Shown: positions 44,332 to 53,457, counted from the stretch's first letter. The stretch: DNA of 64,000 nucleotides from Pleomorphomonas diazotrophica (GCF_002844595.1 NZ_PJNW01000002.1:248001-312000), one strand, 5' to 3'. Made by a program: numbers and translations. Notes: a model not told the origin generated them from the letters alone.

Positions 44332-45746
44332 AGCGACTGATATTGTTCGTCATGGTCGGCGTCCTCACGCTGGCCGGCATCGGGGCGGGCACGTTTTTCC
44401 ACCTCTTTCCGCATCTGCCGATCGACAAGACGGACACGCTCGGCATCGCCGAGGTGATCGCGCCGCGCAGCGAGCCGACCGGCCTCATCTACCTGCTGTC
44501 GGGGGATGGCGGCTATGGCTTCTGGGATCGCGTGCAGGCTCGCCGCTATGCGGCAAACGGCGCCGTCGTCGTCGGCATCGACACGCCGGCCACCTTCGCC
44601 AAGGCGGAAAAGTTGCCGGACGACTGCGTCTACTTCGTTTCCGATGTCGAACAGGTCAGCCAGAACATTCAGCGCGTGCTGGACGTCGACAGCTACCATT
44701 CGCCTGTGATCGCTGGCTCCGGTCTCGGCGGTACCTTCGCGCTGGCGCTCGCCGCCCAGTCGCCGGATGCGACGATCGGCCGCACCATCGCCGTTGACCC
44801 GCGTGCCGCGCTGCCGCTTCGCAAGGAGCTGTGCAGCGAGGCCAAGCACGTCAAGAGCGCCGACGGCAACGGCTGGGTCTACGAGCTTCAAAAGGGCCAT
44901 CTCCCCGATCCGATCGACGTCTACCTGACCCGTCACACCGATCCGGACGGCGCCGCCCATGTGAACGAACTGATCGGGTCGGGCTTTCCCATCGCCACCG
45001 CCAAGAGCGTCAAGGGCGCCGGGCGGACCCTCGACGGCGCGCTGCTGGAGCAGCTGGCTCGCGATGAGGACAGCGGGTCGCCGCTCGCCGGCATTCCGAT
45101 CACCGCGCTGGCCGCCGCGCCGAAACACGACAGCATGGCGATCATCTACTCGGGCGACGGCGGCTGGCGCGATATCGACGCAGAGATCGGCGGCTATCTC
45201 GCCAAGGCGGGCGTTCCCGTGGTCGGCATCGACTCTCTGCGCTACTTCTGGAACGACGTGGATCCCGCCGCCGCGGCCGACGATCTCGCCAAGGTCATCG
45301 ACGCCTATGAAAAGAAGTGGAACGTCCACAAGGTGATGCTCATAGGCTATTCCTTCGGCGCGGATGCGTTGCCGGCGATCTATGAGGCACTGCCCGACGA
45401 CCGAAAGGCCAACGTCGATCTCATCTCGCTCATCGCCTACACCGGCGCCCGCCAGTTCGAGATCCAGGTCTCCGGCATTCTCGGCGGCAAGACCGACCCG
45501 AACGGACCGTCGACCCTGTCCGATCTCTTGAAGATCGAGCCGGCCAAGGTGCAGTGCATCTACGGTAGCGAGGACGACGAGACGGCCTGTATCCGCCTGC
45601 CGAAGGACAAGGGATTCAGCCTGCTCGTCCATCCCGGTGGTCATCACTTCAACGATGACTACAAACCGGTGGCCAGGGACATTCTCGATCGTCTCGTCCC
45701 CGCCAAGGCTGCGTCGGCGGCCGTCGAAGCGCAAGCCGCGCCTTGA
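44328..45746 (+). CDS. acvB: AcvB/VirJ-family lysyl-phosphatidylglycerol hydrolase
   Basis: A 472-residue periplasmic protein with an N-terminal signal or anchor (ILFVMVGVLTLAGIGAGTFF). Two alpha/beta-hydrolase-like halves: the first with LIYLLSGDGGYGFWDR and VIAGSGLGGTFALALA, the second with AIIYSGDGGWRDIDAEIGGYLAKAGVPVVGIDSLRYFW, nucleophile elbow LIGYSFGADALP and a terminal His in VHPGGHHFNDDY. In Agrobacterium AcvB cleaves lysyl-phosphatidylglycerol, so mprF and acvB form a synthesis/degradation pair in one operon. The start overlaps the mprF stop (ATGA). Confidence 0.95.
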   Translation: MKRLILFVMVGVLTLAGIGAGTFFHLFPHLPIDKTDTLGIAEVIAPRSEPTGLIYLLSGDGGYGFWDRVQARRYAANGAVVVGIDTPATFAKAEKLPDDCVYFVSDVEQVSQNIQRVLDVDSYHSPVIAGSGLGGTFALALAAQSPDATIGRTIAVDPRAALPLRKELCSEAKHVKSADGNGWVYELQKGHLPDPIDVYLTRHTDPDGAAHVNELIGSGFPIATAKSVKGAGRTLDGALLEQLARDEDSGSPLAGIPITALAAAPKHDSMAIIYSGDGGWRDIDAEIGGYLAKAGVPVVGIDSLRYFWNDVDPAAAADDLAKVIDAYEKKWNVHKVMLIGYSFGADALPAIYEALPDDRKANVDLISLIAYTGARQFEIQVSGILGGKTDPNGPSTLSDLLKIEPAKVQCIYGSEDDETACIRLPKDKGFSLLVHPGGHHFNDDYKPVARDILDRLVPAKAASAAVEAQAAP

Positions 45747-45776
45747 CGGTGGCGGCCGGAACAGGGAGAAGGCGGC

Positions 45777-46466
45777 ATGCTGTTTCCCCTCCCACTGGTG
45801 CCCGGCCGGCTCGTCCGCCGCTACAAGCGCTTCCTCGCCGATTGTCTCCTGGACAGTGGCGAGGCAGTAACCGCTCATGTCGCCAACTCCGGCTCCATGC
45901 TCGGCCTCGCGACGCCGGGCGCCCGCGTCTATCTCGCCGGTTCCAGCAATCCCAAGCGCAAGCTTGCTTGGAGCTGGCAGCTCGTTGAGGCGAATGGCGC
46001 CCTGGTCGGCATCGACACCGGCCTTTCCAACCGCATCGTCGCCGAGGCGATCGCTGCCGGCCGCGTTCCGGCGCTCGCCGGCTACCGGACGCTGCGCCGC
46101 GAAGTGGTCTATGGCGTGAACAGCCGCGTCGACATGCTGCTCGAAGGCGAGGGGCGGCCGCCCTGCTACGTCGAGGTCAAGTCGGTCACCCTGTCGCGCC
46201 GGCCGGGCATTGCCGAGTTTCCCGATGCCGTCACCGCACGCGGCGCCAAGCATCTGGCCGAGCTCGCCGTCATGGTGGGGGCGGGCGCTCGGGCCGTGCT
46301 TGTCTATCTGGTGCAGCGTGGCGATTGCGACAGGTTCCAGCTTGCCGCCGACATCGACCCCATTTATGCGGCGGCGGCCGAGACGGCGCGCCTTGCCGGG
46401 GTCGAGATGCTGGTGGTGCGTGCCGAGGTCACGCCGGCGGGCATCGAAATCCGGAGCGATTTCTGA
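45777..46466 (+). CDS. sfsA: Sugar fermentation stimulation protein homologue SfsA
   Basis: A 229-residue SfsA: LVPGRLVRRYKRFLADCLLDSGEAVTAHVANSGSMLGLATPGARVYL (OB-like part), VYGVNSRVDMLL and CYVEVKSVTLSRRPGIAEFPDAVTARGAKHLAELA, the nuclease-fold part with the conserved VEVKSVTL. E. coli SfsA has been linked to maltose gene expression, but the biochemical role is unclear; the fold suggests nucleic acid binding. It lies 30 bases after acvB and just before map. Confidence 0.96.
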   Translation: MLFPLPLVPGRLVRRYKRFLADCLLDSGEAVTAHVANSGSMLGLATPGARVYLAGSSNPKRKLAWSWQLVEANGALVGIDTGLSNRIVAEAIAAGRVPALAGYRTLRREVVYGVNSRVDMLLEGEGRPPCYVEVKSVTLSRRPGIAEFPDAVTARGAKHLAELAVMVGAGARAVLVYLVQRGDCDRFQLAADIDPIYAAAAETARLAGVEMLVVRAEVTPAGIEIRSDF

Positions 46467-46569
46467 CAGAATGCGCAGCGAGCATGTACTTCTCGCGGCG
46501 CTTGGGTATATGACGACCAAAACGCGAAGCCGCCCGGCTTCCAATGCCAGACTGAGGTTGGTTGATCCG

Positions 46570-47400
46570 ATGATCAATTACGTCGACGCGGCGGTCGCTC
46601 CGTTGCGCAACACCGGCGACATTCGCCTTTACGCCGCTGCCGACTTCGACGGCATGCGCAAGGCCTGCCAGTTGACGGCCTCCTGCCTCGACGAACTGGT
46701 GGATTTCGTGAAGCCCGGCGTCACCACCCAGGCGATCGACGACTTCGTCTACGGCTACGGCCGCGACCACGGCGCTCTGCCGGCCACCATCTATTATCGC
46801 GGCTATACCAAGTCGGTCTGCACCTCGATCAACCACGTGGTCTGCCACGGCATTCCCGACGAGAAGCCGCTGCGCGAGGGTGAAATCGTCAACATCGACG
46901 TGACCTTCATCGTCGACGGCTGGCACGGAGACTCCTCGCGCATGTACGGTGTCGGCGCCATCAAGCGGGCCGCCGAGCGGTTGATTGAGGTGACCCATGA
47001 ATCGCTGATGCGCGGCATTGCCGCCGTCCGGCCGGGCAACACCACCGGCGACATCGGCGAGGCCATCCAGCGCTATGTCGAGGGCGAACGCTGCTCGGTG
47101 GTGCGCGATTTCTGCGGCCATGGCGTCGGCAAGCTGTTCCACGACACGCCGAACATCCTGCATTACGGCCGCAAGGGCGAAGGCCCGGTGCTGAAGCCGG
47201 GCATGATCTTCACCATCGAGCCGATGGTCAATCTCGGCCGGCCGCATGTGAAGGTGCTGTCCGACGGCTGGACGGCAGTGACGCGCGACCGCTCGCTGTC
47301 GGCGCAGTTCGAGCACGCCGTCGGCGTCACCGACACGGGCTGCGAGGTATTCACGCTGTCGCCGAAAGGCCTGTTCAAGCCGCCGCTGACGGTCGCCTGA
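46570..47400 (+). CDS. map: Type I methionine aminopeptidase
   Basis: A 276-residue enzyme that removes the initiator Met from nascent chains. The metal ligands are visible: His in SINHVVCHGIPDEKPL, Asp in EGEIVNIDVTFIVDGWHGDSSRMY, His in GHGVGKLFHDTPNIL, Glu in FTIEPMVNLG, Glu in FEHAVGVTD. The ATG at 46570 gives MINYVDAAVAPLRNTGDIRLYAAADFDGMRKA, the usual start in this order; upstream in-frame starts give an unrelated extension. It normally precedes radC; here 4.6 kb separate them. Confidence 0.95.
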   Translation: MINYVDAAVAPLRNTGDIRLYAAADFDGMRKACQLTASCLDELVDFVKPGVTTQAIDDFVYGYGRDHGALPATIYYRGYTKSVCTSINHVVCHGIPDEKPLREGEIVNIDVTFIVDGWHGDSSRMYGVGAIKRAAERLIEVTHESLMRGIAAVRPGNTTGDIGEAIQRYVEGERCSVVRDFCGHGVGKLFHDTPNILHYGRKGEGPVLKPGMIFTIEPMVNLGRPHVKVLSDGWTAVTRDRSLSAQFEHAVGVTDTGCEVFTLSPKGLFKPPLTVA

Positions 47401-47406
47401 GATAAC

Positions 47407-47649
47407 TCAGAATCCTGCCGCCATCGGACAGCCGGGATTGGCGCAGGTCGAGGGGTTGCAGGCCGGCTCGGCGGCAAAGGACGCCTTGGCTGCGCCGAGG
47501 CTGGGCGCCATCAAAGCCTTTTCCACCTTCGCAGTGCCGCAGGACGGGCAGGCATAGTCCGCCTTCTTCGCTTCCCAGTCGGCATTGCCGCTGAACCAGT
47601 CGTCGAAGTCGTGGCCGCAGGCGGCGCAGTGCAGGTTGAAGTGGATCAT
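47407..47649 (-). CDS. Short DUF1178-like zinc-ribbon protein
   Basis: An 80-residue protein. Residues 1-48 match the start of DUF1178 (MIHFNLHCAACGHDFDDWFSGNADWEAKKADYACPSCGTAKVEKALMAP) with two CxxC pairs forming a zinc ribbon. Full DUF1178 proteins are about 140-150 residues; the rest here is a different, cysteine-bearing tail (EPACNPSTCANPGCPMAAGF) with three more Cys. The start at 47649 fits the family; the frame is open upstream but does not resemble it. It converges on map with a 6-base gap. Function unknown. Confidence 0.8.
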   Translation of the reverse strand: MIHFNLHCAACGHDFDDWFSGNADWEAKKADYACPSCGTAKVEKALMAPSLGAAKASFAAEPACNPSTCANPGCPMAAGF

Positions 47650-47834
47650 GGCGGGCCGGGGTCTTTCGCTTTTCGGTCGGCGATAGGTCGCCGTGGCGGC
47701 CGATCCTGTCAAGCGCAGAACCCCGGATTCCCCGTGAAAAGCCGCAAGGCCGCCACAGGTCGGTCTTCGCGCCATCGCAATCCTCGGGCAGGATCGCCGC
47801 CATCGGATGAAACCGTGTCTCGGGGGAGATCAAC

Positions 47835-49829
47835 GTGAAATCGATGCCGTTTGCGGCCGTGCTTTTTGCCGGCGTGTCGCCTTTCGTCTTCACCACGGCG
47901 GCGTTGTCCGCCGACAAGGTGGGATCGGTGCTGCTGTCGTCGGGCGGTCTCGCCGAGATCGTCCGCACCGTCGACCTTGCGGAGGGGGAAAGCCGTCTGG
48001 CGCTGGAAATTCCAGCCGACCAGGCCGACGATGTTCTGAAAAGCCTCCTCGTCAGCGATCCCGGCGGTACCATCGTCTCGGTGACCATCGACGGCGCCAA
48101 CTCCGTCGCCGAGGCCTTCAAGCGCCTGCCGCTGAAGCGTGAGGACCTCGCCTCCACCGCCACTATCGCTGCCGCCATGACCGGTTATGCCGCAACGATC
48201 GACGACGGGGTCGGCCACAAGGCGAGCGGCATCATTTTAGGCGTCGGCAAGGTGCCGCGTGCCACCGAGGGGCAGCCGATCGAGGTGCCGGCGGTGACGC
48301 TGCGCCAGGACGACGGCAGTTTTGCCGAGGTTCTGCTCGGTCCCGGTGCCGGAATCGTCTTTGCCGACAAGGATCTCCAGACCAGGATCGACGCGGCGAT
48401 CACCGCCGTTCGCACCGCAGCCGACACCAACTTCCGCACACTGGCCATTGAAACGACCGGGAAGGGCGCGCGGACGGTACGGCTCTCCTATGTCGTGGCT
48501 GCGCCGGTATGGAAGGCGGCCTATCGCATCGTGCCGGTCGACGGCGGCAAGTACCGCGTCCAGGGCTGGGCTGTGCTGGAAAACGGCAGCGGGGACGACT
48601 GGACTGGCGTGCAGCTGACGCTGTCGTCGGCCGACCCCGTGGCGCTCAAGCAGCGGCTCGTTGACATGTACTGGCGCGACCGGAGAGAGGTGCCGCTTCT
48701 GCTACCCGGCGGACCGGTCGACCTGTTTGTCGATGGGGCGGCGGCCGGTGGCGCTCGGGAAGAAATGTATGACATGTCCGGCGACGCTGACATGCCGGCA
48801 GCGGCTCCGGCCCCCATGGCGATGCGAGCGGAGGTCATGCCGGAACCGGTTGCCCCGTCACGAGGGCAGGAGATGGTGTCGGTAGAGGGAGACGTAGGCG
48901 TCACCTTCACGTTGCCGCAGCCGGTGACGCTGAAAGCGGGGGCGACACTGACGGTTCCCATCATCGATGCCGATCTCGACGCCGATGTGGTCTCGCTCTG
49001 GCGCGAGGGCAGCGGTAGCGCGCCGCAGGCGGCCGTGTTCCTGTCCAATACCACCGGCAAGAGCGTGCCACCGGGCATCTTCACCGTCTATGGCGCGGAC
49101 GGCTATCTCGGCGACGCACAGGTGGCCGGCATTCCACCCGGCGAGAAACGCTTTGCGGCCTTTGCCGCCGACCCGAAGATGCGCGTCACAAGCGAACGGG
49201 ATCATGTGGAGACCATTGTCGGTTTCTCGGCGCGGGATGGCGTGTTGAACGTGAAGAGATCGCTCGCCTGGACGACCGTCTACCACCTCGCAGCGCCGAA
49301 GGAAGAAGCGCGCACCGTGATGATCGACCATGCCCGCATCGCCGGTACCGAGGTGACGAGTGACGGCGAGGTCGTGTCCAGCGAACCGGAGCGGCTGCGC
49401 CTGCGGACAGATGTCCCGGTGGGGATGACGAAGGACATTCGAGTGACCGAGACCCGTGTCGACGCGGAGGCGGTTCATCTCTCCGACAGTTCCGCCGACA
49501 CGCTGCTGTTCTATGCTTCGACCCGAGGCGCCGACCCGGCGGTGGTGGAGAAGCTCAAGGCGATTGCCGCCATCAAGACGCGGGTCGCGGATGCGGAACG
49601 CGCCATCGAGCGAGCCGAGAGGACCATCGAGCGCCAGGCCGACGAGCAGGAGCGCATCCGCGCCAATCTCTCTGCCCTGCCGGAAACCTCCGACAGCGCC
49701 AAGTCCTATATCGCCAAGCTGACGCGCAGCGAAAAGGCGATCGAGGAGGCCGAGGCGGCGCGTGCCGAGGCGCAGGCGAAAGCCGACCGTGAACGGGCAG
49801 CGCTCGACGCGGCGATTGCCGCCTTCTGA
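47835..49829 (+). CDS. DUF4139-domain secreted protein
   Basis: A 664-residue protein with a signal peptide (residues 1-25, MKSMPFAAVLFAGVSPFVFTTAALSA). The central region has TVRLSYVVAAPVWKAAYRIVPVDGGKYRVQGWAVLENGSGDDWTGVQLTLSSADP, the hallmark of DUF4139 (related to MuiA and mucoidy-inhibitor-like proteins). Around residues 295-325 there is an Ala/Met/Pro-rich linker. Residues about 580-664 are a long Glu/Arg/Ala-rich helix, very likely coiled coil. It starts with GTG at 47835 behind GGGGGAGA. It is predicted periplasmic; function is unknown. It shares a bidirectional terminator with the porin gene. Confidence 0.88.
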   Translation: MKSMPFAAVLFAGVSPFVFTTAALSADKVGSVLLSSGGLAEIVRTVDLAEGESRLALEIPADQADDVLKSLLVSDPGGTIVSVTIDGANSVAEAFKRLPLKREDLASTATIAAAMTGYAATIDDGVGHKASGIILGVGKVPRATEGQPIEVPAVTLRQDDGSFAEVLLGPGAGIVFADKDLQTRIDAAITAVRTAADTNFRTLAIETTGKGARTVRLSYVVAAPVWKAAYRIVPVDGGKYRVQGWAVLENGSGDDWTGVQLTLSSADPVALKQRLVDMYWRDRREVPLLLPGGPVDLFVDGAAAGGAREEMYDMSGDADMPAAAPAPMAMRAEVMPEPVAPSRGQEMVSVEGDVGVTFTLPQPVTLKAGATLTVPIIDADLDADVVSLWREGSGSAPQAAVFLSNTTGKSVPPGIFTVYGADGYLGDAQVAGIPPGEKRFAAFAADPKMRVTSERDHVETIVGFSARDGVLNVKRSLAWTTVYHLAAPKEEARTVMIDHARIAGTEVTSDGEVVSSEPERLRLRTDVPVGMTKDIRVTETRVDAEAVHLSDSSADTLLFYASTRGADPAVVEKLKAIAAIKTRVADAERAIERAERTIERQADEQERIRANLSALPETSDSAKSYIAKLTRSEKAIEEAEAARAEAQAKADRERAALDAAIAAF

Positions 49830-49837
49830 ATACGTTG

Positions 49838-49864
49838 AAAAGGCCCGGACGAGCCGGGCCTTTT
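49838..49864. terminator. Bidirectional intrinsic terminator
   Basis: AAAAGGCCCGG and CCGGGCCTTTT form a perfect 11-base stem around ACGAG. Both strands end in TTTT, so it serves the DUF4139 gene (plus) and the porin gene (minus). Confidence 0.93.
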
Positions 49865-49889
49865 CCTCGTGTCGCTTGTGGGAGCGATC

Positions 49890-50990
49890 TTACCAGTTGC
49901 GGGTCAGCTTCAGCATGGCCGACCAGGAGTCGTCGGCGGTGCCGCCCGTGCCGGGGCCGAAGTCGGCCTTTTTGCCCCAGCCGCCTTCGCTGGTGTAGTT
50001 CACTTCGGCGGTCAGGATGAGGTCCTTGGTGAAGGCATAGTCCGCACCGATCTGCGCCTTGTAGGCCTCGTCGGCGGTGTCCCAAAGGGCTGCGCCGACA
50101 CCGGCGTAGACGGCCAGCGCGTCGGTCGCCTGGTACTTCAGGGCCGCGGCGGCACCGAAGTAGCTGTCGTTCACCGCGGCATAGTCCTCGTAGACCGCGA
50201 CCAGACGCGTGCTCAGCTTGTCGACCAGCTTGAGATCGGCGGTCGCCTTGACGCCCCAGTTATCGTTGCTGCCGCCGTCGAAGGCCTGATAGAAGGCCGA
50301 CAGATCGGCCTTGCCCCAGGACTGGTCGGTGATGCCGAGGCGGCCGATATACATCAGCTCGGCGCTGGTGCCGGTCGACCAGACGACCGAGTTCCACTTG
50401 TCCTTGGCGGCGGTGTTGTCCCAGTCGCTGTCGGTGTGCGACGTCATGACGCCGGCGCCGACGTAGAAGCCGGAACCGAGCTTGTCCACGATCACCTGAG
50501 CACCGGTGGAGCTCTGGTCGAAGGCGCCGAAGATGGCGCCGGTGTCGCCGTAGAACGCGTCGCTATAGGCATTGGCGAACTTGCCGGCCGTCACGTAGCC
50601 GACCTGAATGTACATATCGTCGGCGGCGAAGGAGCCCTCGGCGTTATCGGCCTTGATGCGGAAGAAGGAGCGGACGGTGCCGAGATCGGAGGCCGTGCGC
50701 GCATCGAAGGAAACGCGGCCATCGGTCTTGAAGGTGACGGTGTCAGTGTCAGCACCCGTCACGCCGCTCACCGAGTTGCCGTCGGTGTAGACCACGCGGG
50801 CGCGAACACGACCGCCGATGCTCAGGCAGGTTTCGGTGCCGGGGATATAGAAGAAGCCCTTGCCGTAGCTGTCGCAAACCTTCACGTAGTCGACGGCGGC
50901 CGGAGCGGCCTCGCCCGGAAGATCGGCCGCGTAGGCGCCGGAAGCGACCATCAGGCCGGCAGCGGTACCGAGCAGCATTTTCATATTCAT
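49890..50990 (-). CDS. Omp2-type porin (Porin_2 family)
   Basis: A 366-residue outer-membrane porin. Signal peptide MNMKMLLGTAAGLMVASGAYA, then ADLPGEAAPAAVDYVKVCDSYGKGFFYIPGTETCLSIGGRVRARVVY, the diagnostic start of Brucella/Rhizobium Omp2/RopA porins with a disulfide-forming Cys pair. The rest alternates amphipathic strands and ends in ...MLKLTRNW, with a C-terminal aromatic residue needed for assembly. GGAGA precedes the start. It forms passive trimeric pores for small solutes. An AT-rich region with palindromes lies upstream. Confidence 0.95.
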   Translation of the reverse strand: MNMKMLLGTAAGLMVASGAYAADLPGEAAPAAVDYVKVCDSYGKGFFYIPGTETCLSIGGRVRARVVYTDGNSVSGVTGADTDTVTFKTDGRVSFDARTASDLGTVRSFFRIKADNAEGSFAADDMYIQVGYVTAGKFANAYSDAFYGDTGAIFGAFDQSSTGAQVIVDKLGSGFYVGAGVMTSHTDSDWDNTAAKDKWNSVVWSTGTSAELMYIGRLGITDQSWGKADLSAFYQAFDGGSNDNWGVKATADLKLVDKLSTRLVAVYEDYAAVNDSYFGAAAALKYQATDALAVYAGVGAALWDTADEAYKAQIGADYAFTKDLILTAEVNYTSEGGWGKKADFGPGTGGTADDSWSAMLKLTRNW

Positions 50991-51425
50991 CTCGCGGTCT
51001 CCAAAGGATCGAGAGGAACCATTCCAATCTCAACGGTGGCGGTTGCCGATCGTCGGTAGAGGCCGTTCCCCATGTGTTACCGCGGAGCCTCCGGCCACCC
51101 CAGCCCGATTGCATCCCCGCGGCAGTGAGGACCGTGTTCGGTGCCCCACGGGCGCCGTGATGGACGAGGCACACATGACATTCAATGTCATAATTACGGA
51201 CTCGACTGCGAATATGTGGAAGGAAAATACATGTTGCATATTTGCAACTTCAATCGTCTATCTAGCTAAATATCTATATTATTAGCCAGATCATCATCCC
51301 CAAATGTACGTTTAATTGCTTATAAATAGTATTGTTGACGTAAAATATCGTATGTATCTCATTTTATCTTCCATAAATCTTTATATAAGTTTGCTACTCA
51401 AGATATCATCGATATGAAAGCCATA
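50991..51425. promoter_or_regulatory. AT-rich porin upstream region with two palindromes
   Basis: No gene is seen. TGACATT, C, AATGTCA is a perfect 7-1-7 palindrome at 51176-51190, and GTTGCA, TATT, TGCAAC is a perfect 6-4-6 repeat at 51233-51248. From about 51176 to 51425 the base composition drops to roughly one third GC, in sharp contrast to flanking DNA. The region probably regulates the porin gene on the minus strand. Confidence 0.6.
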
Positions 51426-52007
51426 TCACACTCAGTTATCCGCGGAAAATCTCCGAGATCTGAGCGGCCAATGAAGCTGTTTTGTCCATGGACATTTTCT
51501 GCCCAAGCGTCCTTCGCCGAGGATGCTGGAGTTCCCAGGCAGCCGGCGGTGGGGCCGGGGCATGGATGCGGCGTCGGGCGGCTTCGGGAGACGGAGCCGT
51601 GGCCCAGACGCCGACATCCACCGCAGCCCGGCGCCCCGCTTTCTTGAAGAGGGCGAGGTTAGGCTGCGCCCGCCCACGCGTCTCGCAAGGAGATGCGCAA
51701 TCGGCGTTCGGGTCTGCTGCTTGGGGCTTCAGGCTGCCACCGGCATGACGGCGTCATGGAGCGCAGCCACCCCCGAGAACGACCGCACCCTGTCAGACCT
51801 GCGTAACAGTTATGTTGCAGGTGCTCGTCGAGAGAATGCGTTGGGCGCGTCCGCCGCCGAGATGCTTTTGAAATCTGGCAGGGCTTTTCCGGTGAACTCG
51901 GGTTCACCGAGAAAGCTCCCCCGCGTTAAAACGCCAGTCCAGATGCAAAACCGGTTCCCACTTTCGCTGGAGTTGCTCTAGGTTGGCGCGTCACAACGGA
52001 ATCGGCC
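51426..52007. other. Intergenic region without a recognised gene before radC
   Basis: GC returns to normal. Several open frames exist on both strands but give Arg/Pro/Ser-rich translations with no family resemblance and no convincing ribosome sites. It may be decayed coding sequence or non-coding; it contains whatever drives radC. Confidence 0.45.
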
Positions 52008-52709
52008 ATGGGCGAATTTCAGGACGGCAAGGTCACCCCGCCGCACTATACCGGTCACCGCGAACGGCTGCGCGAGCGCTTCCGTACCGGCGGCGACGCG
52101 GCGATGGCCGACTACGAACTGTTGGAACTCGTCCTGTTCCGGTCCATTCCCCGCCAGGATGTCAAGCCGCTTGCCAAGCAGCTGCTTGCGGCTTTCGGCT
52201 CGTTTGCCGAAGTCATCGGGGCGCCGGAGGCGCGCCTCAGAACGGTCAAAGGCATCGGCGACGCCACCATTCTAGACTTCAAGGTGGTTCACGCCGCCTC
52301 GCGTCGCATCGCCCGTTCCGAGGTGACGAAGCGGCCGATCCTGTCGTCCTGGTCGGCAGTGATCGACTATTGCCGCACCGCAATGGCTTACGAGGATCGC
52401 GAGCAATTTCGCGTGCTGTTTCTCGACAAGAAAAACCAGATGATCGCCGACGAGGTGCAGCAGACCGGCACGGTGGATCACACGCCCGTCTACCCCCGCG
52501 AAGTGGTGAAGCGGGCGTTGGAGCTCGCGGCAACGGCGGTGATTCTCGTCCACAACCATCCGTCAGGGGATCCTACGCCGTCGCGCGCCGACATCACCAT
52601 GACGAAACAGGTGGTCGAGGCCGCCGCGCCGCTCGGCATCATCGTGCATGACCACATCATCATCGGCCGGGATGGTCATGCCAGCCTGAAGGGGCTGCAG
52701 CTCATCTGA
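52008..52709 (+). CDS. radC: RadC-family JAB1/MPN metalloprotease-fold protein
   Basis: A 233-residue RadC. Residues 15-100 hold the helix-hairpin-helix part ([49 protein letters not shown]); residues 110-233 hold the JAB domain with the zinc motif [14 protein letters not shown] and the upstream Glu in [13 protein letters not shown]. Despite the old name a role in radiation repair is not supported; the function is unclear. It normally follows map in this order. Confidence 0.95.
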   Translation: MGEFQDGKVTPPHYTGHRERLRERFRTGGDAAMADYELLELVLFRSIPRQDVKPLAKQLLAAFGSFAEVIGAPEARLRTVKGIGDATILDFKVVHAASRRIARSEVTKRPILSSWSAVIDYCRTAMAYEDREQFRVLFLDKKNQMIADEVQQTGTVDHTPVYPREVVKRALELAATAVILVHNHPSGDPTPSRADITMTKQVVEAAAPLGIIVHDHIIIGRDGHASLKGLQLI

Positions 52710-52748
52710 GGTTGGCGATGCCGCTGAGATGAGACGGACCTACGCAAA

Positions 52749-52778
52749 ACGGCCTCCGCAGATCCCCGCGGAGGCCGT
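52749..52778 (-). terminator. Terminator of the first PRC-barrel gene
   Basis: ACGGCCTCCGC and GCGGAGGCCGT form a perfect 11-base stem; on the minus strand TTTTGCG follows. It is 22 bases after the stop of the PRC gene and may also end radC. Confidence 0.85.
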
Positions 52779-52800
52779 CCAGTTTCCTTCAGAGATCGGA

Positions 52801-53457
52801 TTACGGACTGGCCATGCCCGAATAAGCCGGAGCCGATTCGAGCTGATCGCGCGTCACGTTCAAAACGAGCCGGCTCGAAGCCGAAGAGTTGGAGCCCGGA
52901 CCGGTGGGCGAGTCGTCGGACTCCTCGGACGTGGCGGCCGTCGGGCCGGACGTGTCGCCCGGGACAACCTGAAGCGAGCCGACATTCACCGCGACATTCT
53001 TCTCGCCCATGCCGAGGAAGCCGCCGACGCCGATGATCACTGCGCTGACGCTGCCGTTCTGGCTCAGGACGACATCGTTGATCTCGCCGATGTTCGACCC
53101 GTCAGCGCTGTAGACGGTCTTGCCCTGAAGGTCGTTGAGGCGCCAGGAGCCGCTACCCGGTATCGTCACGAACATGTTGGCGCTGGACAGACCCGGACCG
53201 GCGCCCGCCTGCTCGGTCGACGAGCCGGCGCTCGGGTCGGTGGAGTCACCGCCGGCATTGCCTTGCGCCGCGGCACCATTGGAGTTGGCGCCAGTGCCAT
53301 TGGAATCGTCGCCAGACGAGCCGTTGCCAGAGTTCTGCTGTGCGGAACCGTCCAGCGTCGGACCGCTGCTGTCAGATCCGGAGGAGTTGTCCTGAGCAAC
53401 CGCGGCCAGCGGGAGCGCGGCGCTGAGCAGAAGTGCCGAAAGAAATTGAGCTTTCAT
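52801..53457 (-). CDS. Secreted PRC-barrel protein (paralogue A)
   Basis: A 218-residue protein. Signal peptide (residues 1-22, MKAQFLSALLLSAALPLAAVAQ), then a Ser/Gly/Asn/Asp-rich low-complexity stretch (23-85), then a PRC barrel at residues about 95-165 (GSWRLNDLQGKTVYSADGSNIGEINDVVLSQNGSVSAVIIGVGGFLGMGEKNVAVNVGSLQVV), and a C-terminal SRLVLNVTRDQLESAPAY. It is probably periplasmic or exported. Its sister at 53670 has the same layout; LQGKxVYxxDGxxIGEINDV is nearly identical in the two. A GGAAC-N16-GGTT promoter at 53497 points to the EcfG general stress regulon. Confidence 0.93.
   Translation of the reverse strand: MKAQFLSALLLSAALPLAAVAQDNSSGSDSSGPTLDGSAQQNSGNGSSGDDSNGTGANSNGAAAQGNAGGDSTDPSAGSSTEQAGAGPGLSSANMFVTIPGSGSWRLNDLQGKTVYSADGSNIGEINDVVLSQNGSVSAVIIGVGGFLGMGEKNVAVNVGSLQVVPGDTSGPTAATSEESDDSPTGPGSNSSASSRLVLNVTRDQLESAPAYSGMASP

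Noticed and set aside
51432-51981. Overlapping open frames on both strands between the porin region and radC
   Set aside because: Arg/Pro/Ser-rich translations, no family match, no ribosome sites; none is better than chance in GC-rich DNA.
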